Source: Saururus chinensis (Eukaryota; Streptophyta; Magnoliopsida; Piperales; Saururaceae). Taken from it: 64,000 nucleotides of DNA. The position numbers and the translations under genes are program-made. Below the pieces are notes generated by a model, which saw only the letters and a list, made by a program, of their open reading frames with translations, was not told the origin of the DNA and searched no databases. This document shows, in pieces, positions 10,192 through 23,500 of this stretch. Every line of letters starts with the position of its first letter. Within the stretch, counting starts at the first letter, position 1. Location: the NCBI GenBank assembly GCA_035235625.1, contig CP141140.1, forward strand, positions 53,315,351-53,379,350. The letters are read 5' to 3'.

Positions 10192-12936
10192 TGTAATGTC
10201 CAGGAAATTTTAGGTATTTTTTAGAATTTTTCCTAATTTTTCCCTATTTTTTTGGAATTTTTTGGGAATTTAGAAATTGGGGTATGCATATCAATTTTTG
10301 GGCTGTGCATAAAGATTTGCAGAGCCCATTGCAGGCCCAATTAAGTGGTGGATAGACCACTTAATTTGGGAGGGTTTAAACCACTTAGGATTCCCTATCC
10401 TACTTAATTTAATCCTTACCCAATTAAGCCCTAATCCCCTCTCTATATATTTGGGTATTTCCCTAATAATAACCTTAATTGTGCCCTAGAGAGATTAGAG
10501 AAGAGGGTAATTGAAGGTGGAGCTCCGGTGATTGTGGATCGACGGCAAACCAGCAGTGAAGGTAGGATCGTTGTTTTAGTATCGAGTCAAGATTAATGAC
10601 TGTTTTATTGAGCATAGATTATTTGGGTAGTGGATTTCTGCATACTATTTTGGTTATTAACATGAACAGTTGCAGAGATTACTGTTTCAAGTAACAGTAG
10701 ATCTGCAGTTAAATAATAAATTTACGGTGGACTTCGCTGGCCGACCATCGGTACATCCCTCTCCACTGAGATGTCCATGGCCCTATTTCTGGTCAAGGAT
10801 TCTGGTCGCCGGACGAAGTAGACCATGGTGGATGTCCTAATGTCGTTTAACAAAAAAAAATATAGATTCAGGCCAACCATTCTGGCCAAATCTATCCTTC
10901 TCTAGCCTTGGGTTGTAGTCGGAGTGTAACCCACGATCAAAAGCCCAAGTTGTCGGCTTTACATGGTTATTGAAGGGTGAGCTCCACCGGCCTTTTGAGC
11001 AGCAGGTTTCCAGCAGAGGATTTCTCTATTTTTTTCAATTGAAGATGGCAAGAAAACAGTTGCAGGACGAATGGCCAGGGCAAGGCTGGGCGCCTTCGGA
11101 CCTCCGGTCTTGTCCCACTCTGGCAAACCCTGCTACCGCCAGAATAGCTCCCCACTGTGCGTATCCACTTCAACTGTTGTGAATTCCAGATTTTGTTTCT
11201 GTTAAGGAGTGTTTGGGAAGGGAGCAGCGGCGGGCACCGATTGATGGTGGCCGGCCACTCGAAAGCCTCTGCCTTGGGTCTAAGGCGGGTCTGGAGTGGC
11301 TGCCGCATTCAGCCGAACTCCACCAGCGAGCTTTGTTGGAGCTCTCAATTAAAAAAAAATAGAAGAAGGATGCGTTTGGAGGTTGAAGACGACCTTAGGC
11401 CGGGTTGGCCTGAGGTCATCAACCCAGACTCAGCCTGAACCGGGCCACTGGGCTGGGCCTAGTGGGCCGGGTTCCAGGGCCCAAAAAAAAGGAGAAATTT
11501 ACATTAGAGTAAATTAAGTTAAATTAAATTAAACGTGTTCTAGGCAGAGGTGCCAGTTTGGTTTATTGAATCATAGAAGGAATATAACGTATCCTACCTA
11601 GTACATATATGTGCAGTATGGTACATATGAACTATTTTTGAAATTTAAGTGGAATTCAACCATTCTATCGGCCCGATCCCTATGCAGACAGTGAAGTTGG
11701 GCTTCTTAGTGACTGTTGAGCCTGAAACATGAATAGTTTATGGCTAAATTATTTATGAGTTGTTAGACTTTATTAATTTATTCTGTGTATAGTTGCATTT
11801 TGAGAATTAATGCATAGAAATTAATACATAATAATTGTTAAGGGTAGAGGGCTTTAGATTAGGGGTTGACATCTAATCAAGATAAAGACTAAATTACCCT
11901 TAGAGGGGGTCAAAAACCTATTTATAAATTGAATGGGGGTTCTGACCTAGCATTTGACTTAGTTGATGAACCAAGGATGGTTTTTTGGGGGGGAACCTTA
12001 ACCCAGCCTGATGAGGCTATTGGGGTTAGGGTTTACTTATGAGTCTAAGCTCTATTGATGAGTCATTTGATTTGACCATGTAGTTGCACCTCCCCATTGG
12101 AGGGAGTTGTATGTGAGTCGGGCTCACACTGGTCTATTAAGGATCACATAGTGTACACATATTTAGGGTCGCTGACATCCTACTTGGTTGGCGTCTTTGA
12201 CCACTTCTGTTCAGGTGCAGTTATGGGTCATGCCCTTCCACTCCGGTCAGGTCCTTATGGGCTAGGTTGGGAGATGATACTTCCTGGTGGATTCCAGGGT
12301 TTCATTGTGGATCATCCTTAAGGGGTGATCTATGGTGGGTATCATTTGTCACTTAGGATGACATCTGATATATTTATTTATTTATGAAGTTAGGTGGGTT
12401 ATTGGTTTTCCCAAGAGGGAAAAACTAAAGGGAAATTATAATAAGAATTGTTTTGATAATTTGTTCAAGTGAAAACCTAACAGTTTTGCATAAAATATAA
12501 TAACAATTTGCATTCATATTATTCAGCTTTCCTATTGGGTATTAGTATACTAGCGACCTGGTTTTGCAGGATCTTCTGATGAGGATTAGTGGGATTGGGA
12601 TTGGACTATCAGATTGAGGACGACTTAGATCTAGTAGGATTTAGTTCCATTATTTCAGTACATTTTGAATGGTTGTAATAATGGCGTGAGAGCCAACTTT
12701 GATTAGTTGCTTATTTTCAAATAGATGTAAGGGTTGCACTTAGATGGATGGTTCATTTATTTGTGGATTTTTGGTTACTTTTATGATATAATATAACTTG
12801 TTATCCGTATTTATGAACCCCAATGATTATGACCTGGATTCTTAGTCAGTTGAATTGATTTGATTTAAAAAAAATTTTATCGTGATTTATCGATGGTTCT
12901 GTATTAAAAAGGGTTTTAAAAATCCGGGTTGTGACA
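10192..12936 (+). mobile_element. Solo LTR nested in the larger LTR-like unit
   Basis: 2745 bp, starting TGTAATGTCC and ending AAATCCGGGTTGTGACA. The flanks are CTAAA (10187-10191) and GTAAA (12937-12941), a 5-bp duplication with one mismatch. A TATA-like CTCTATATAT lies at about 10440. The tail (12720-12936) is clearly related to the LTR tail at 920-1137, so both belong to one family. No primer site or second LTR is present, which fits recombination down to a solo LTR. Confidence 0.7.
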
Positions 12937-13859
12937 GTAAATGTATGATAGTAAGTAGTTGGTGAATTATATGTATGTGATTTGAGTATGTGATAAACAT
13001 GTGTGGTCGATGAGCATGAGTATGTGCATTTGATTATAAGTTGGTCGAAGGGGGTATTTCAAGGATTATGATGTGGAAATTACAACTATATGCTAGGCAA
13101 GGGAAGACTTATGAATGACGGGCGAAGGTTGGACTTGACGAGATTGGGGGATTGATTTGGATTGAGTCTGATGGTATGTTGGAGCAATGAGTTGGATACT
13201 TCAAGGACGCAGGAATTTAGAAGACTTAAGGTTCAGAGCATCTTGGGGGATTGTGAGTTAGTAAGCATTAATAACATAATTGTATACGCATAATGTACGT
13301 AATATGAATTATAACGAAAGAATAATGAGTAAGAAATTAGTAAGGGTTTGATGACTTGATTTAGGTCTAAAGGGTTTCATTTGAGGAGTTCAAGTAAGAT
13401 AATTTTATTTTAAGGCAGATGATGTAAGTTGTAAGGCTGTAAGTATTTGATGGTAAGAGTGTGAGTATGGAAGTCGAATTTGAGAAGTAAGGCTATGCTG
13501 AGATCCGTAAGACTATAAGTGTAAGGGTGGGGGATGAGTGAATCAAAGAATTCTACTTTTGTGGATTAGAGCTTCAGAATGAGCGCAATTATAGCTTTAT
13601 TGGCTGAAGAATGTAAGACAGAAGTAATTTTGAGTATAATTATACATGCATAAGTTACCTAATATGAACTTGAATGGTAAGTAACACTAATTCGATAATG
13701 TTGTGAGTTGAGACTAATAGTTTCAACGGATTAAGTTCCATGTTTGAGCCAGTAGATAAGTAATCAACTGAGCATCCTTCCTGGTTTAGCCATGGTGTTA
13801 TCCTGCGGGATTTAGTCTTGGTGCTGTATTTCGGCCCAAACGTTTGATGCTTTGTTAAG

Positions 13860-14545
13860 AGCATTGTAAGTTCTGCCCTTATTGGGCACTATATGTATTT
13901 CTGCCTACAGATGACATTGTATGTTCCGCCCAAGAGTGGCATTGTAAGATTCCTTCCCAATAGTGGCACCGTATATTTTTTGCCCTTAGTGGGCACTTTA
14001 TGGCCCTTGTTGGCACTATATGGCCCCAGAGATGGGCATTTATGTGCTCAGGTAAGTAGTATCATAGATATGCTTTTACCTGTTTAATCATGTGCCCCAT
14101 TGGCATAGGTGTGTCTTGCCTTTGAAAAAGTCCATGTCATCTAGTTGCTCCCCAAAGGTTAAGGTGATGCTCCAATGACATTCTCTTCCTTTCCGATGTT
14201 AGAGCTTATTAATTGTAATGAGTTTCAGTTGTCAATAGTATGTGTACGATAGTAAGAGTAAGTTATATGTATTCAATTATGAGTAAGCAGTATGTGTAAG
14301 ATTCAGAGTAAATGTAAGTGTGAGTTTCTAAGGAAGACATAAGAGTTTGTTTATGCATAAGAATAAGATTGTACGAGTAAGGTCGTACAAGTAAGTTCGT
14401 ATGAGTATGTGTATGTTGTAAGTAGGTGTAAAATTATACGAGTAAGTCGGTAAGACTTTGATTCAGAGTGTAAGTGTAAGAGTATGACATAAGAGTAAGT
14501 GTAAGTTCAGCTAGTACGATAATTTGTGTATGAGACCATAATTAT
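13860..14545. repeat. Degenerate short tandem repeats in the large LTR-like unit
   Basis: 13860-14060 holds about six diverged copies of a unit resembling TTGCCCTTAGTGGGCACT. 14210-14545 is rich in GTAAGAGTAAGT-like units. Neither is coding. Confidence 0.5.
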
Positions 14546-15884
14546 GTTTAATATTTTGTTTGCTTCATGTGTGGTTGCATGAATGCATATATGTATGAAA
14601 TTACGAAGTTCATTGATTTATTTCTCCTACTGGGTATTTTTCTACTAAGTATAAAAATACTCACTTTATTTTTAGCTCCTTCGTCTAGAAGCTTTTGCAA
14701 GTCCATCGATATCTTTTTAGACTGGACTATTCCATGTGGTGGACTGTTTTTACTTGACCAGACTTATGTGAAGCTATGTGGACTTGTACTACAATCTCAT
14801 GTATTGATTAAGGTGAGAGAAATGCATTATTTTTCTAGACTTGTGCATATATGTATGAATTAGAACATAGACTGTTGAAAAACTTGTACTCATAAAGGCT
14901 TAAGAGGTATTTATTTTTTAAAGCCCATGATCATGACAAGTTTTATTTGTATGTTTTCATTTTAGGTCATGCCTAAGAATATTGGTTTTATTGAGTGATG
15001 AATTAATTTACAAAAATTATTTTTACAAGTTTTGAATTTTATGATTTCATTTTATTTACATCCATATTTTAAAATAAAATATTTATAAAATTTTTAATTA
15101 AATATAAGGAAAAACATCAGGCATGACAATGTATTTCACCACTCACCAAAATGTCCTGCCAGCATAGTGTGTGAGACACTAGGCACTGGTATTTAATGAG
15201 ACTAGAGCAGTTCCATAGCAATTTCTTTGGTATTCACTTGTGTGTGAACCCCCACTTCGGTTTGGGCATATCCAGATGCACATTCACCATCCACTTTGAT
15301 TGTTGCATGCTGAAAAACCACACTCATGCAGTACCTACCTCCAGCGAATCCCCATGTTTGATTGTCTAATAGAGCAAATTACTCTACGTCCACATTTTTC
15401 AGGAACAAAGCAATAATTTTGTAAGAAAACAGTTAATAAATTGCAAAGGCATGGAAATTGACCTCAATTCCAGCAATTTGACCAGGCATTTCTTCTACCA
15501 TAGTGACTCCAAATACACGAAATTTGGCCCATCCTTTGTACATTTTGATAACTATGACCGCCCACTCCATATATTATGTTCCTCCTGGTACTGCCTGGAC
15601 CTATATCACTTGCAGCAAGAACAAGAAGTTACTAGTCCTGGGCACTATCTAAAGTTCATGTACTAAACCTGAGCAACGCAAGGCATGTATCCAACTGTCC
15701 AAGTATAAAATGATCATACACAAAACTGATACACATTTTTTTTTATAACAGCTTTGAAAAAATTGCACTTAGCTTTTTTTTTATATATAAAAAGTAATTA
15801 ACCATCTCTTCAGTAAAGCTAAAAGGTTCAGATTCAAGGGCCATGAAACCCAACATTGCCTCACCCCTCCACCACCAAAATATA

Positions 15885-16000
15885 TACTCCTTCCGTCCTA
15901 GGTTAATAGCTCTATTTAATTTTTTAAAATAAATTAAAATTAGTTCATTTTAAAAAACCAAATGTAACTATTCATTTAAGACATAAGGGATAGAATAAAA
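15885..16000. mobile_element. Degraded Stowaway-type miniature element
   Basis: Starts with ACTCCTTCCGTCCTAGGTTA, a variant of the CTCCCTCCGTCCC end common in plant Mariner-type miniature elements. The right end near 15990 (GACATAAGGGATAG) is weak. Confidence 0.5.
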
Positions 16001-16220
16001 GAAATTGCATCTTTTGTTGCTCACTTTTATCCCCACAAGATATGCTAAAAGGAGAGTGATAATTAACCTCTATAAAGCACGAGCATGAATCTTGATCACC
16101 AGATACAAGTGCCTTAACTTCTCTCTCTTTCATGTCTCTTCTCACCCATCGTAATGCTTTCTAAGTTTCCTTGAAAAAAAAAAGAGACATAAACAAAGAA
16201 TTAGATCAACTTGTCATAGG

Positions 16221-16312
16221 TACACACTCTCTCCGTCCCCAAATAAGTATCCAATTATTAGTCCATTTTAAAAACTAAATAGGATATTTATTTTGGGACT
16301 GAGGCAGTATTA
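16221..16312. mobile_element. Stowaway-type miniature element
   Basis: The left end CTCTCCGTCCCCAAATAA and the inverted right end GCCTCAGTCCCAAAATAA match well. TA lies at both outer edges, as expected of Mariner-type insertion. It is about 90 bp with no coding capacity. Confidence 0.65.
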
Positions 16313-16680
16313 TACTGTGATGAGTCGAAACAAAGAAGCAAAATAGTCATGCCAACCACGATCTTCTGGGTGGCAATATTTGTGTCAACATCCTGCAATG
16401 CAGACTCCGCATCCATAATATGATTGAAAAGCTGTCTCATATCCTACCACTGTCCTACTTTTCTCCATGCATGTTCCTTGCTTCCGATGAATTCTTTCCA
16501 CATAATAATTGTGTATGTACTCGCAAGACTGGCTCATCTAAGCATCAGATCCCGCCATGCCTCACGATCACCATAACAGAAAATGCAAAAGTAGCATTAA
16601 ATCAATTTTTTTCGCCATCATTTCAACAACAGACAGCACGAATCCTGAGAGAGAGAAAAAAAACTTAATCCATGTACCGA

Positions 16681-17213
16681 CCACAGAAATATATAAGAAT
16701 TAAGGGTTTTACAACACTGTGTGATCTATTACAGCTTGTCATTATGTTTGGCCCTTCGCATTTGGTTATATTTATATAAACCCGCTTTACATTTCAACAA
16801 GCGTCAGGTCCTTTTTACTATCTCTCAACAGCTCTTCACTCATTTGAAAAAACAAAAATAGCCCTTCACCGGTGATTATAACATATCACCATAGATTACA
16901 AATGACCAGAATCATTGATAAGCATCTCTCCCCCGGGCGTTTCAAGAAGATATTCTTGATTTCATAGGATAAATGCATAAATGCCTAGAATGAGTACACC
17001 AAAGTGTTAATGGCAGTTCTCTGAAAAAAGAAAATGAGTGGAACGAACGAAGCCTGATCCATTATGAAGTTAGTTTGATTTGCGACAGAATATGTACACA
17101 ACTATTCCCAGCATACGGCCCTTTCATTCTCCATGTGATACAAAAATATTTTACATTACACTGTACCATTGAAGGTGGATTAAAACACTCCATGGTTAGC
17201 AGAGTTGTTAATG
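16681..17213 (-). other. Probable SGR2 3' untranslated region
   Basis: Directly downstream of the SGR2 stop codon on the minus strand, free of identifiable repeats. I could not place a polyadenylation site with confidence; the lower boundary is arbitrary. Confidence 0.45.
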
Positions 17214-17598
17214 TCACGACTGCTTCATGGCCCTCCTAACTTTTCTTGAGAATGCTCTGATTAGTGATCTGTCAGAGAACGTTAAAGGAAGATCTTCATC
17301 TATAGGATCACTCAGGTATACAAGACCTAACTTCTTTCCCTCATTTCTCCGCCCACCAACAGGGTCAGGAGAATCAGGTTCTTCAGGTATATCTCGATAT
17401 AGATGATTGAGTATAAATAGAGCCGTGTCTGGGTCCCGCCAATAATTTCTGCACACAACCCCAAAGGCGTTACTCAGAATTAGAACATCAGAACTGCCAT
17501 AGAAAATGCAAAACAAACTTGACCAAATAAAGACAAAGTGTGATTGCTTACGTGTGTGATCCAATGGCTGATATATATGGATGCTGAAATGTGTTATC
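17214..17598 (-). CDS. SGR2: SGR2 exons 19-20 and stop
   Basis: Exon 19 (17552-17598, 47 nt) encodes [15 protein letters not shown] and ends within the Thr codon. Exon 20 (17214-17448) encodes [19 protein letters not shown] and the C-terminal [15 protein letters not shown] block, ending in TGA at 17214-17216. The His of GSHTNYW is the fourth DDHD position. The intervening intron is 103 bp. The last 15 residues are basic, as in other plant SGR2 proteins. Confidence 0.93.
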
Positions 17599-20500
17599 CT
17601 GGAAAGGTACAAAAACTTTGGTCAAATGCATATGTACACATATATAATCAAAATTACCGCCTGAAAATTGCATATTCACAAAGACATTGCCTACATTTAT
17701 AGAAGTAGCTGATATTCCTACTCCCATTTCTCTACACCAAAAGCTTAATCCAGCTCTTGATTAGATAGAGAAGACGAGTCACATCTAACAACACGGAGAT
17801 TCACTTTTTCCTATCCAATAAGAGATGGAGTAACCTTTTGGTGTAGAAGAAGTGGAGTACAAATATCATTTTCCTACATTTACCACCAAATTCTAAAGTG
17901 TAATGGACATTTCTTCACAAACTTCAGAATAACTTGTTTAACGACCTTAATTTAAGATGCGGTTTATGGTCTTCCATGAATTTAAAGCAAATTAAGGAGA
18001 TAATAATGTGCAATTTATTGCTGAAATCTTTGAGTGCAAAAATAGATGAATTTCAGCACTTTCCAGACAAAAATCAGCGGTAAAGCAATGTAATTGGTGA
18101 GTAGCTGCCCAATTACTCCAGATAATTAATGAATTGTGAGGCTAAAATAGAAGAAGAAAAGAGAAGAAACAAATAAAAACTAAATTTTAGTCAACTACAG
18201 AACTGAAGTTACAGCTACTGGAGATACCCTATTTTATAGGACAATCAGCCAACACTTTAATATTAATAATTATTACTCCCAACCACATTGAAACCCGTAC
18301 TAAACGGCTTTCTTTTAAATTTACTTCAACTACATCAGGAGATCATTACTTTCTGCTCATGTTAAACATAAACTAGGAATGTCTTGAAATTAAATCTCCT
18401 ATTAGACCAAGAACTTGATATTAATATCAGGAAACTTAATGCATCCACCCCACAACCACTGGAAATAAATTAACTCAAACTATAATGTCCCTGCACTTTC
18501 CAGACAAAAATCAGCAGTAAAGCAATGTAATTGGTGAGTAGCTGCCCAATTACTCCAAATAATTAATGAATTGTGAGGCTAAAATAGATAAAGAAAAGAG
18601 AAGAAACAAAGAAAAATTAATTTTTAGTCAACTACAGAACTGAAGTTACAGCTACTGGAGATACCCTATTTTATAGGACAATTAACCAACACTTTAATAT
18701 TCATAATCTAGGACATTTTAGACTATTACTCCCAACCACATTGAAACCTGTACTAGATCTGATCAAAACGGCTTGCCTTTAAATTTACTTCAACTATATC
18801 AGGAGATCATTACTTTCTGCTCATCTTAAACATGAACTAAGAACTGTCTTGAAATAAAATCTCCTATTAGACCTAGAACTTGATATTAATATCAGGAAAC
18901 TTAATGCATCCACCCCACAACCATGTGAAATGATTTAACTCAACTATAATGTCCCCGCTCTTTCTGGAAAATTCTAGATATATTCCTGACAGAATTTTGA
19001 ACTGCATGAATTCCCAAATCTTCAAAAGAAGGTTGCCCGCATCTGCGAGTAGGGTGTTGTCATCATCCTGCTAAGGATCAACTTCCCGTGCACCATCACT
19101 AGATGTGTTCCCTCTATTAGACTTGGCTTGGGAAGTAACAGGCTGAGCAATAGAACTCAAACCACGGCCTGAATCAGACATATCTTCTGAACCGGATTGG
19201 TAAGAGGTGACAAATTGTAGCAGAGAGAATACTATGGTAAACTTCGTTGGTTTGTCTCTTCAACTGCGACAGCTTTGACATGACCTACGAAAGAAAGAAG
19301 TATAACACAGGCACAACATCTCATATAGATGGTCCATAAACCTTCCCCGTATGTTGAGACCAATTGCTCATTCAATTTGTTTTGCAGATGAAGTATCTAG
19401 AACTCTCCAGTGTATTAAGTGACTACTTAGAACCCTAAGTTAGCTTTTGCAAACATTCAATTAATACCCGTCGATACTTGTAGAGCATAGTTTTAAGCAC
19501 AAAAAGGAAGGGAACAAGATATTACTCCCTCTGTCCCACATTAATAGCTCCATTTGGTTTTTCAAAATGAACTAATTTAATATGGGAGTATTACATTGAA
19601 AACAACCCACCCTCAAGCTAAACCCGCATGAATTGTTTGGCACTCAAGAGTTCTTTCACTTCTTCCCACGTCTCAATTGGTGACTCCATTAATTATAAAC
19701 GACCCATCTTTTGCCATCAGATAGCTGCATAACCGTAAAAGTCTTGGAGCCACCATCTGGACACGTTTGTCCGGAGAAACATCCTTGAAGTCAAGTAAAC
19801 ATGTTACAGCAATGGCCCAAACTAAGAAATCACCCACTTCTAATCCAGCAGAAAACTCTGTGATAAGCATGATTCCAGATTCCCACCGCCATATCCTTGC
19901 ATATGCTCATGGTTTTCTTGTAGAGGCTGCAGAACTCAAAGAACTAGGGCATCTAACAGACAATCTCAAGATTTCCTTATCTAAATCACTGTCATACGCC
20001 TTATCCAAGCTACCTAGGTTGGCACCTAACAGACAATCTCAATATTTCTTTATTCAGCATCTGTATTAGGAAATCATCTTCTTAAGTACATCACAGCCCA
20101 CCCCACCCACTGAATAACAGCAATCAAAGCCCATCCAAAATTCTACTCGAAAATACTTCTGCTAGACTATTGCAAACATCATGCATAAATCAATGAAAAC
20201 CTGACGCAATCACAAAAAAAAATAAAACAGAAAAGAAATTCAGGGTTTTAAAATAACACCTGACAATAAATGGGAGTCCCTTCAAGGTAGCCCAATCTCA
20301 CGTAGGATAGAATGGACCATCATGGGTACAAGAGGGGGGGGGGGGTTCAAAATTGAGCAACCACATAAAAATGGACAAGACCAGAAGAAGACAACTTCAA
20401 TAGAATCAAGTTGAACAAACAATTTCTTGTAAGTGAGGAATATCCAAAACTTGCTTTTTTTTTCAAGTTAAAGATAGACCACTTCCAATATCTAAAATAT

Positions 20501-23500
20501 TTAGCATAAGCTCACATTGCAACATAGTTATTCATATGCTTTACAATGTTGCCCTATGAGGATCACATAGTACCTAAAAATTATATGTTGCAGTGCATCC
20601 AAAACCCAAAAAGTATTCTGAAGGTACCTTAACTATCAGTTTCAAATGCTTTAAACAGGGCAATTTATGTAATAAACAATAAATATAGAACTTAAAGCCA
20701 CACAATAAAGCAAAATTAGCTGGTAAGCAGTCACTAATTCATACATCCACTTACTTGAAGGACGTGATCAATTCGACCATCTTCACTCCCTGTCAACCTC
20801 TGCATCATGAGAGACCCATATGTTCTTTCCTCCACTGATTGGGCGTCTTCTGTCACATCTATACACAGTAGACCTTATGTAGAGTACAACATAATGCAAG
20901 TAGAAGAAATAACAACTTCAATCAAAGTCACATACCTTGTGTTTTATCCTTGTTTCTTGAGAAAACACTGACCATCTTGACCTATTCAAATAAAAAAACT
21001 GCCTCCTTAAGTAAAAAGGAAGTTGCGGATTTTAAAGCACAAGTTCTAATAGTTATAATTCAATTTTGTAATGAGCTCAATTAATATATAAATTTTAATG
21101 AGTTCATAATGTAAAACTCTTTCTACTTGTCGATCTTGTTATAAATTTAAAGTAATTAACTGAAAATATAGCTTCAGACAACCTTCATAGAATTCAACTG
21201 ATTGACAAATGCTTGAGATTTCAAAGCTAAATCTTCAGTAAACTCCTGCATCAAATAACAGAAACATCAATTCAGTAAAAAATTTGTGGTAAATCAAAAA
21301 ATAAGTTTAGTAGTTAAAAACTAATTTTCCTTAGTTGATCACCTAAGGAACATCTCGCAATACCCAAGCAGGAACCCCCCCCCACCCTTTCCCCCTCCCC
21401 TGCCCAACAGCTTCCCGGCTAACTGCTAACACCCACCATAAAAGGTACAAAGAATTTCTTCTTCGAGTAAAGCCCAAAGAAATTAAAACATGAAGCCCTA
21501 TAATGCAACTGACTGTAACGAAAGAGGCAAGTTATGCACTGACAGACCTTCACAGCATACAGCTCTATGCCAATTATCAGTTGACAAAGATTTTTTTCCT
21601 CACAGAGGAAAAAGAGAGAAATGCTAGATCACTGACTATCTATCTCACCGATTTCCACCTATGCTTAATTATGGCCCATATGTGGTACCCATCAACAAAG
21701 GCCCGTAGAGGATACAATGGGCTGGTGGCCCACAAAATTTTGCCTCATTTAAAAACATGGGCCCCATACTTTTCAGCAAGTGAAAATCGACGATTGTGAC
21801 AAAACATTTTATGGTAGCCCACAGCTCCAACTGAGATAAAATTATGTGGACCGCCAGTCTAATGTCTCCCCTTTCAAAAATTGTAGCCCCACCCATGGAC
21901 TGCAATCTTGCAAGATCTCGGCAAGGGCCTCGGTGGCTTCACCAAGACTCAAGACAGGGGAAACCCCATATTCCCCAGATTCGGCAAAGATCTCACCAAG
22001 ATCACCAATACCTCGAAGAGATGGAAGAGATCCTGCTGAGAAATACCTTCCCCTGATTAAAAAAAAGGCCACTGGGTTTAGATGCTGTTGCAGCTGAGCT
22101 GCTGCTTTTGCAGCACAATTGCTGCTTTTTCACCACCAGCAGCTGATTTTGCAGCACAACTGCTGCTTTTTCAGATAATTTAGAGTCCATGATAGGAGGA
22201 AAACTTGTCAAAAGAAACCTTTTTCCAGCCGTACAACTTGTGAAATCTTATTCCAACCATACAATTTAAGAAATCTCCATCTAAAATAGTTCCAAAGTGA
22301 ACTTCTGTATAGTTACAAAGTAAAATAAACCCGTAGAGAACTATTCAAAATTACAACTACATATTTTTCTCACAGATGGGATCAACTCAAGAAAGGCCAG
22401 AAATTTGATCCACAAGGACAATAATGTCGAATTAACTGATAGTATTGTTTAATAAAAAAGTAAGAAAATGATAGAATAAGAATATGCAAGCAAAGTGAGG
22501 AAGAATTTAATTCATAGACCTCGAGATAAGAAGTTAATAGCTGAAGCTATATTATTAATTTAAATAGCATTAAGCAACTCTTAGATATAAAACGGAAAAG
22601 GACCTAGGAGACATGAAACCCTTGAGTATCATAATGTTTTCTACTTAATTAGTGTAGCTCATGTTCTATTCATGCTTCCAAATGTTAATATATACTTAAA
22701 TTGCCAAAATACATGTGAAAAATCTTTGTTCGGATCAATGAGATCAATCTACCAGATCTCTCTGGGAGCTCGTCTCTGTGGGTCACCCCCCTGCAGTTTA
22801 GCCCAACTGCATATCCCCCCTACTTTACCATTTTGCAAATTCTCCCTTTTCTTATCTAACATTATTGCAAATGAAAACTTTGTCCACTTTTATTTAAGCA
22901 AAGAAGTGATTATCTATGCACAGTTAGCTCATGGTTAACTTTAATGCCCCAAAGAGAGGGTTTTTTTAGCATATACCCCCTACGGTTTAGTCCAATAGCA
23001 TATTTCCCCATTAGTTTATCATTTTAAGATGCCCCCTTCCATATATAAAGTTATTGCTAAAAACCTTCCAAATCAACTTTTTTTACTGCAGATATAATAT
23101 AATGTATTATATATAACAGCCACCATAATTAAGTTATTTTTTTTTATCATATTTAAGTCAATCTTTGTTGAGGTGATAAAGCTGAGTTCTTTTTATCAAC
23201 CTCTTTCGGTATGAACAAAGTGGCTGTATAATGATATTGGGTTGACGGGCAGAGCCAACATAGACAGCTTTGTGGGAGGTAGAGGTGAGCTAAAATTCTT
23301 ATGTATTCATACAAATGCTCATATATATTCCAAGCTTTATATTTTGCGAGTTTTTAGCGGCGAGAAAATTGATGACCAGACTTTTGTTACTGTAGGAATC
23401 TTTGTGTTTTTCCCAATATGGATTGCTAGTGGACCCAAATGCACACATTGACATTACATGGTGGCATGGCCTATGATATTTAGGCAGGCCCAATGACAAA

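Larger units (their letters stand above)
7512..15128 (+). mobile_element. Large LTR-like unit, probable solo LTR, carrying a nested LTR
   Basis: Starts TGTAACATCCCC and ends GGCATGACA, flanked on both sides by ATGTA (7507-7511 and 15129-15133), a perfect 5-bp duplication. Removing the nested LTR (10192-12936) leaves about 4.9 kb. No gag, pol, primer site or second terminal copy is visible inside, so a giant solo LTR is the simplest reading. A non-autonomous element with degraded LTRs is the alternative. The region 14600-14720 (TACTGGGTATTTTTCTAC, ATACTCACTTTATT) resembles the downstream part of other LTRs in this window. The open frames inside are not conserved. Confidence 0.65.
15134..16680. 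other. Region beyond the SGR2 3' end with weak exon-like sequence and miniature elements
   Basis: On the minus strand, about 15180-15325 reads HATIKVDGECASGYAQTEV continuing to IAMELL without a stop. It looks coding, but I do not recognise it and see no partner exons. It could be a captured gene fragment. Stowaway-type ends occur at about 15885 and at 16221-16312. Nothing else can be named. Confidence 0.3.

Noticed and set aside
22780-23040. Two similar CCCCCTRCRGTTTAGYCCAA stretches
   Set aside because: They probably come from miniature elements, but I could not find paired ends or target duplications, so no element is called.
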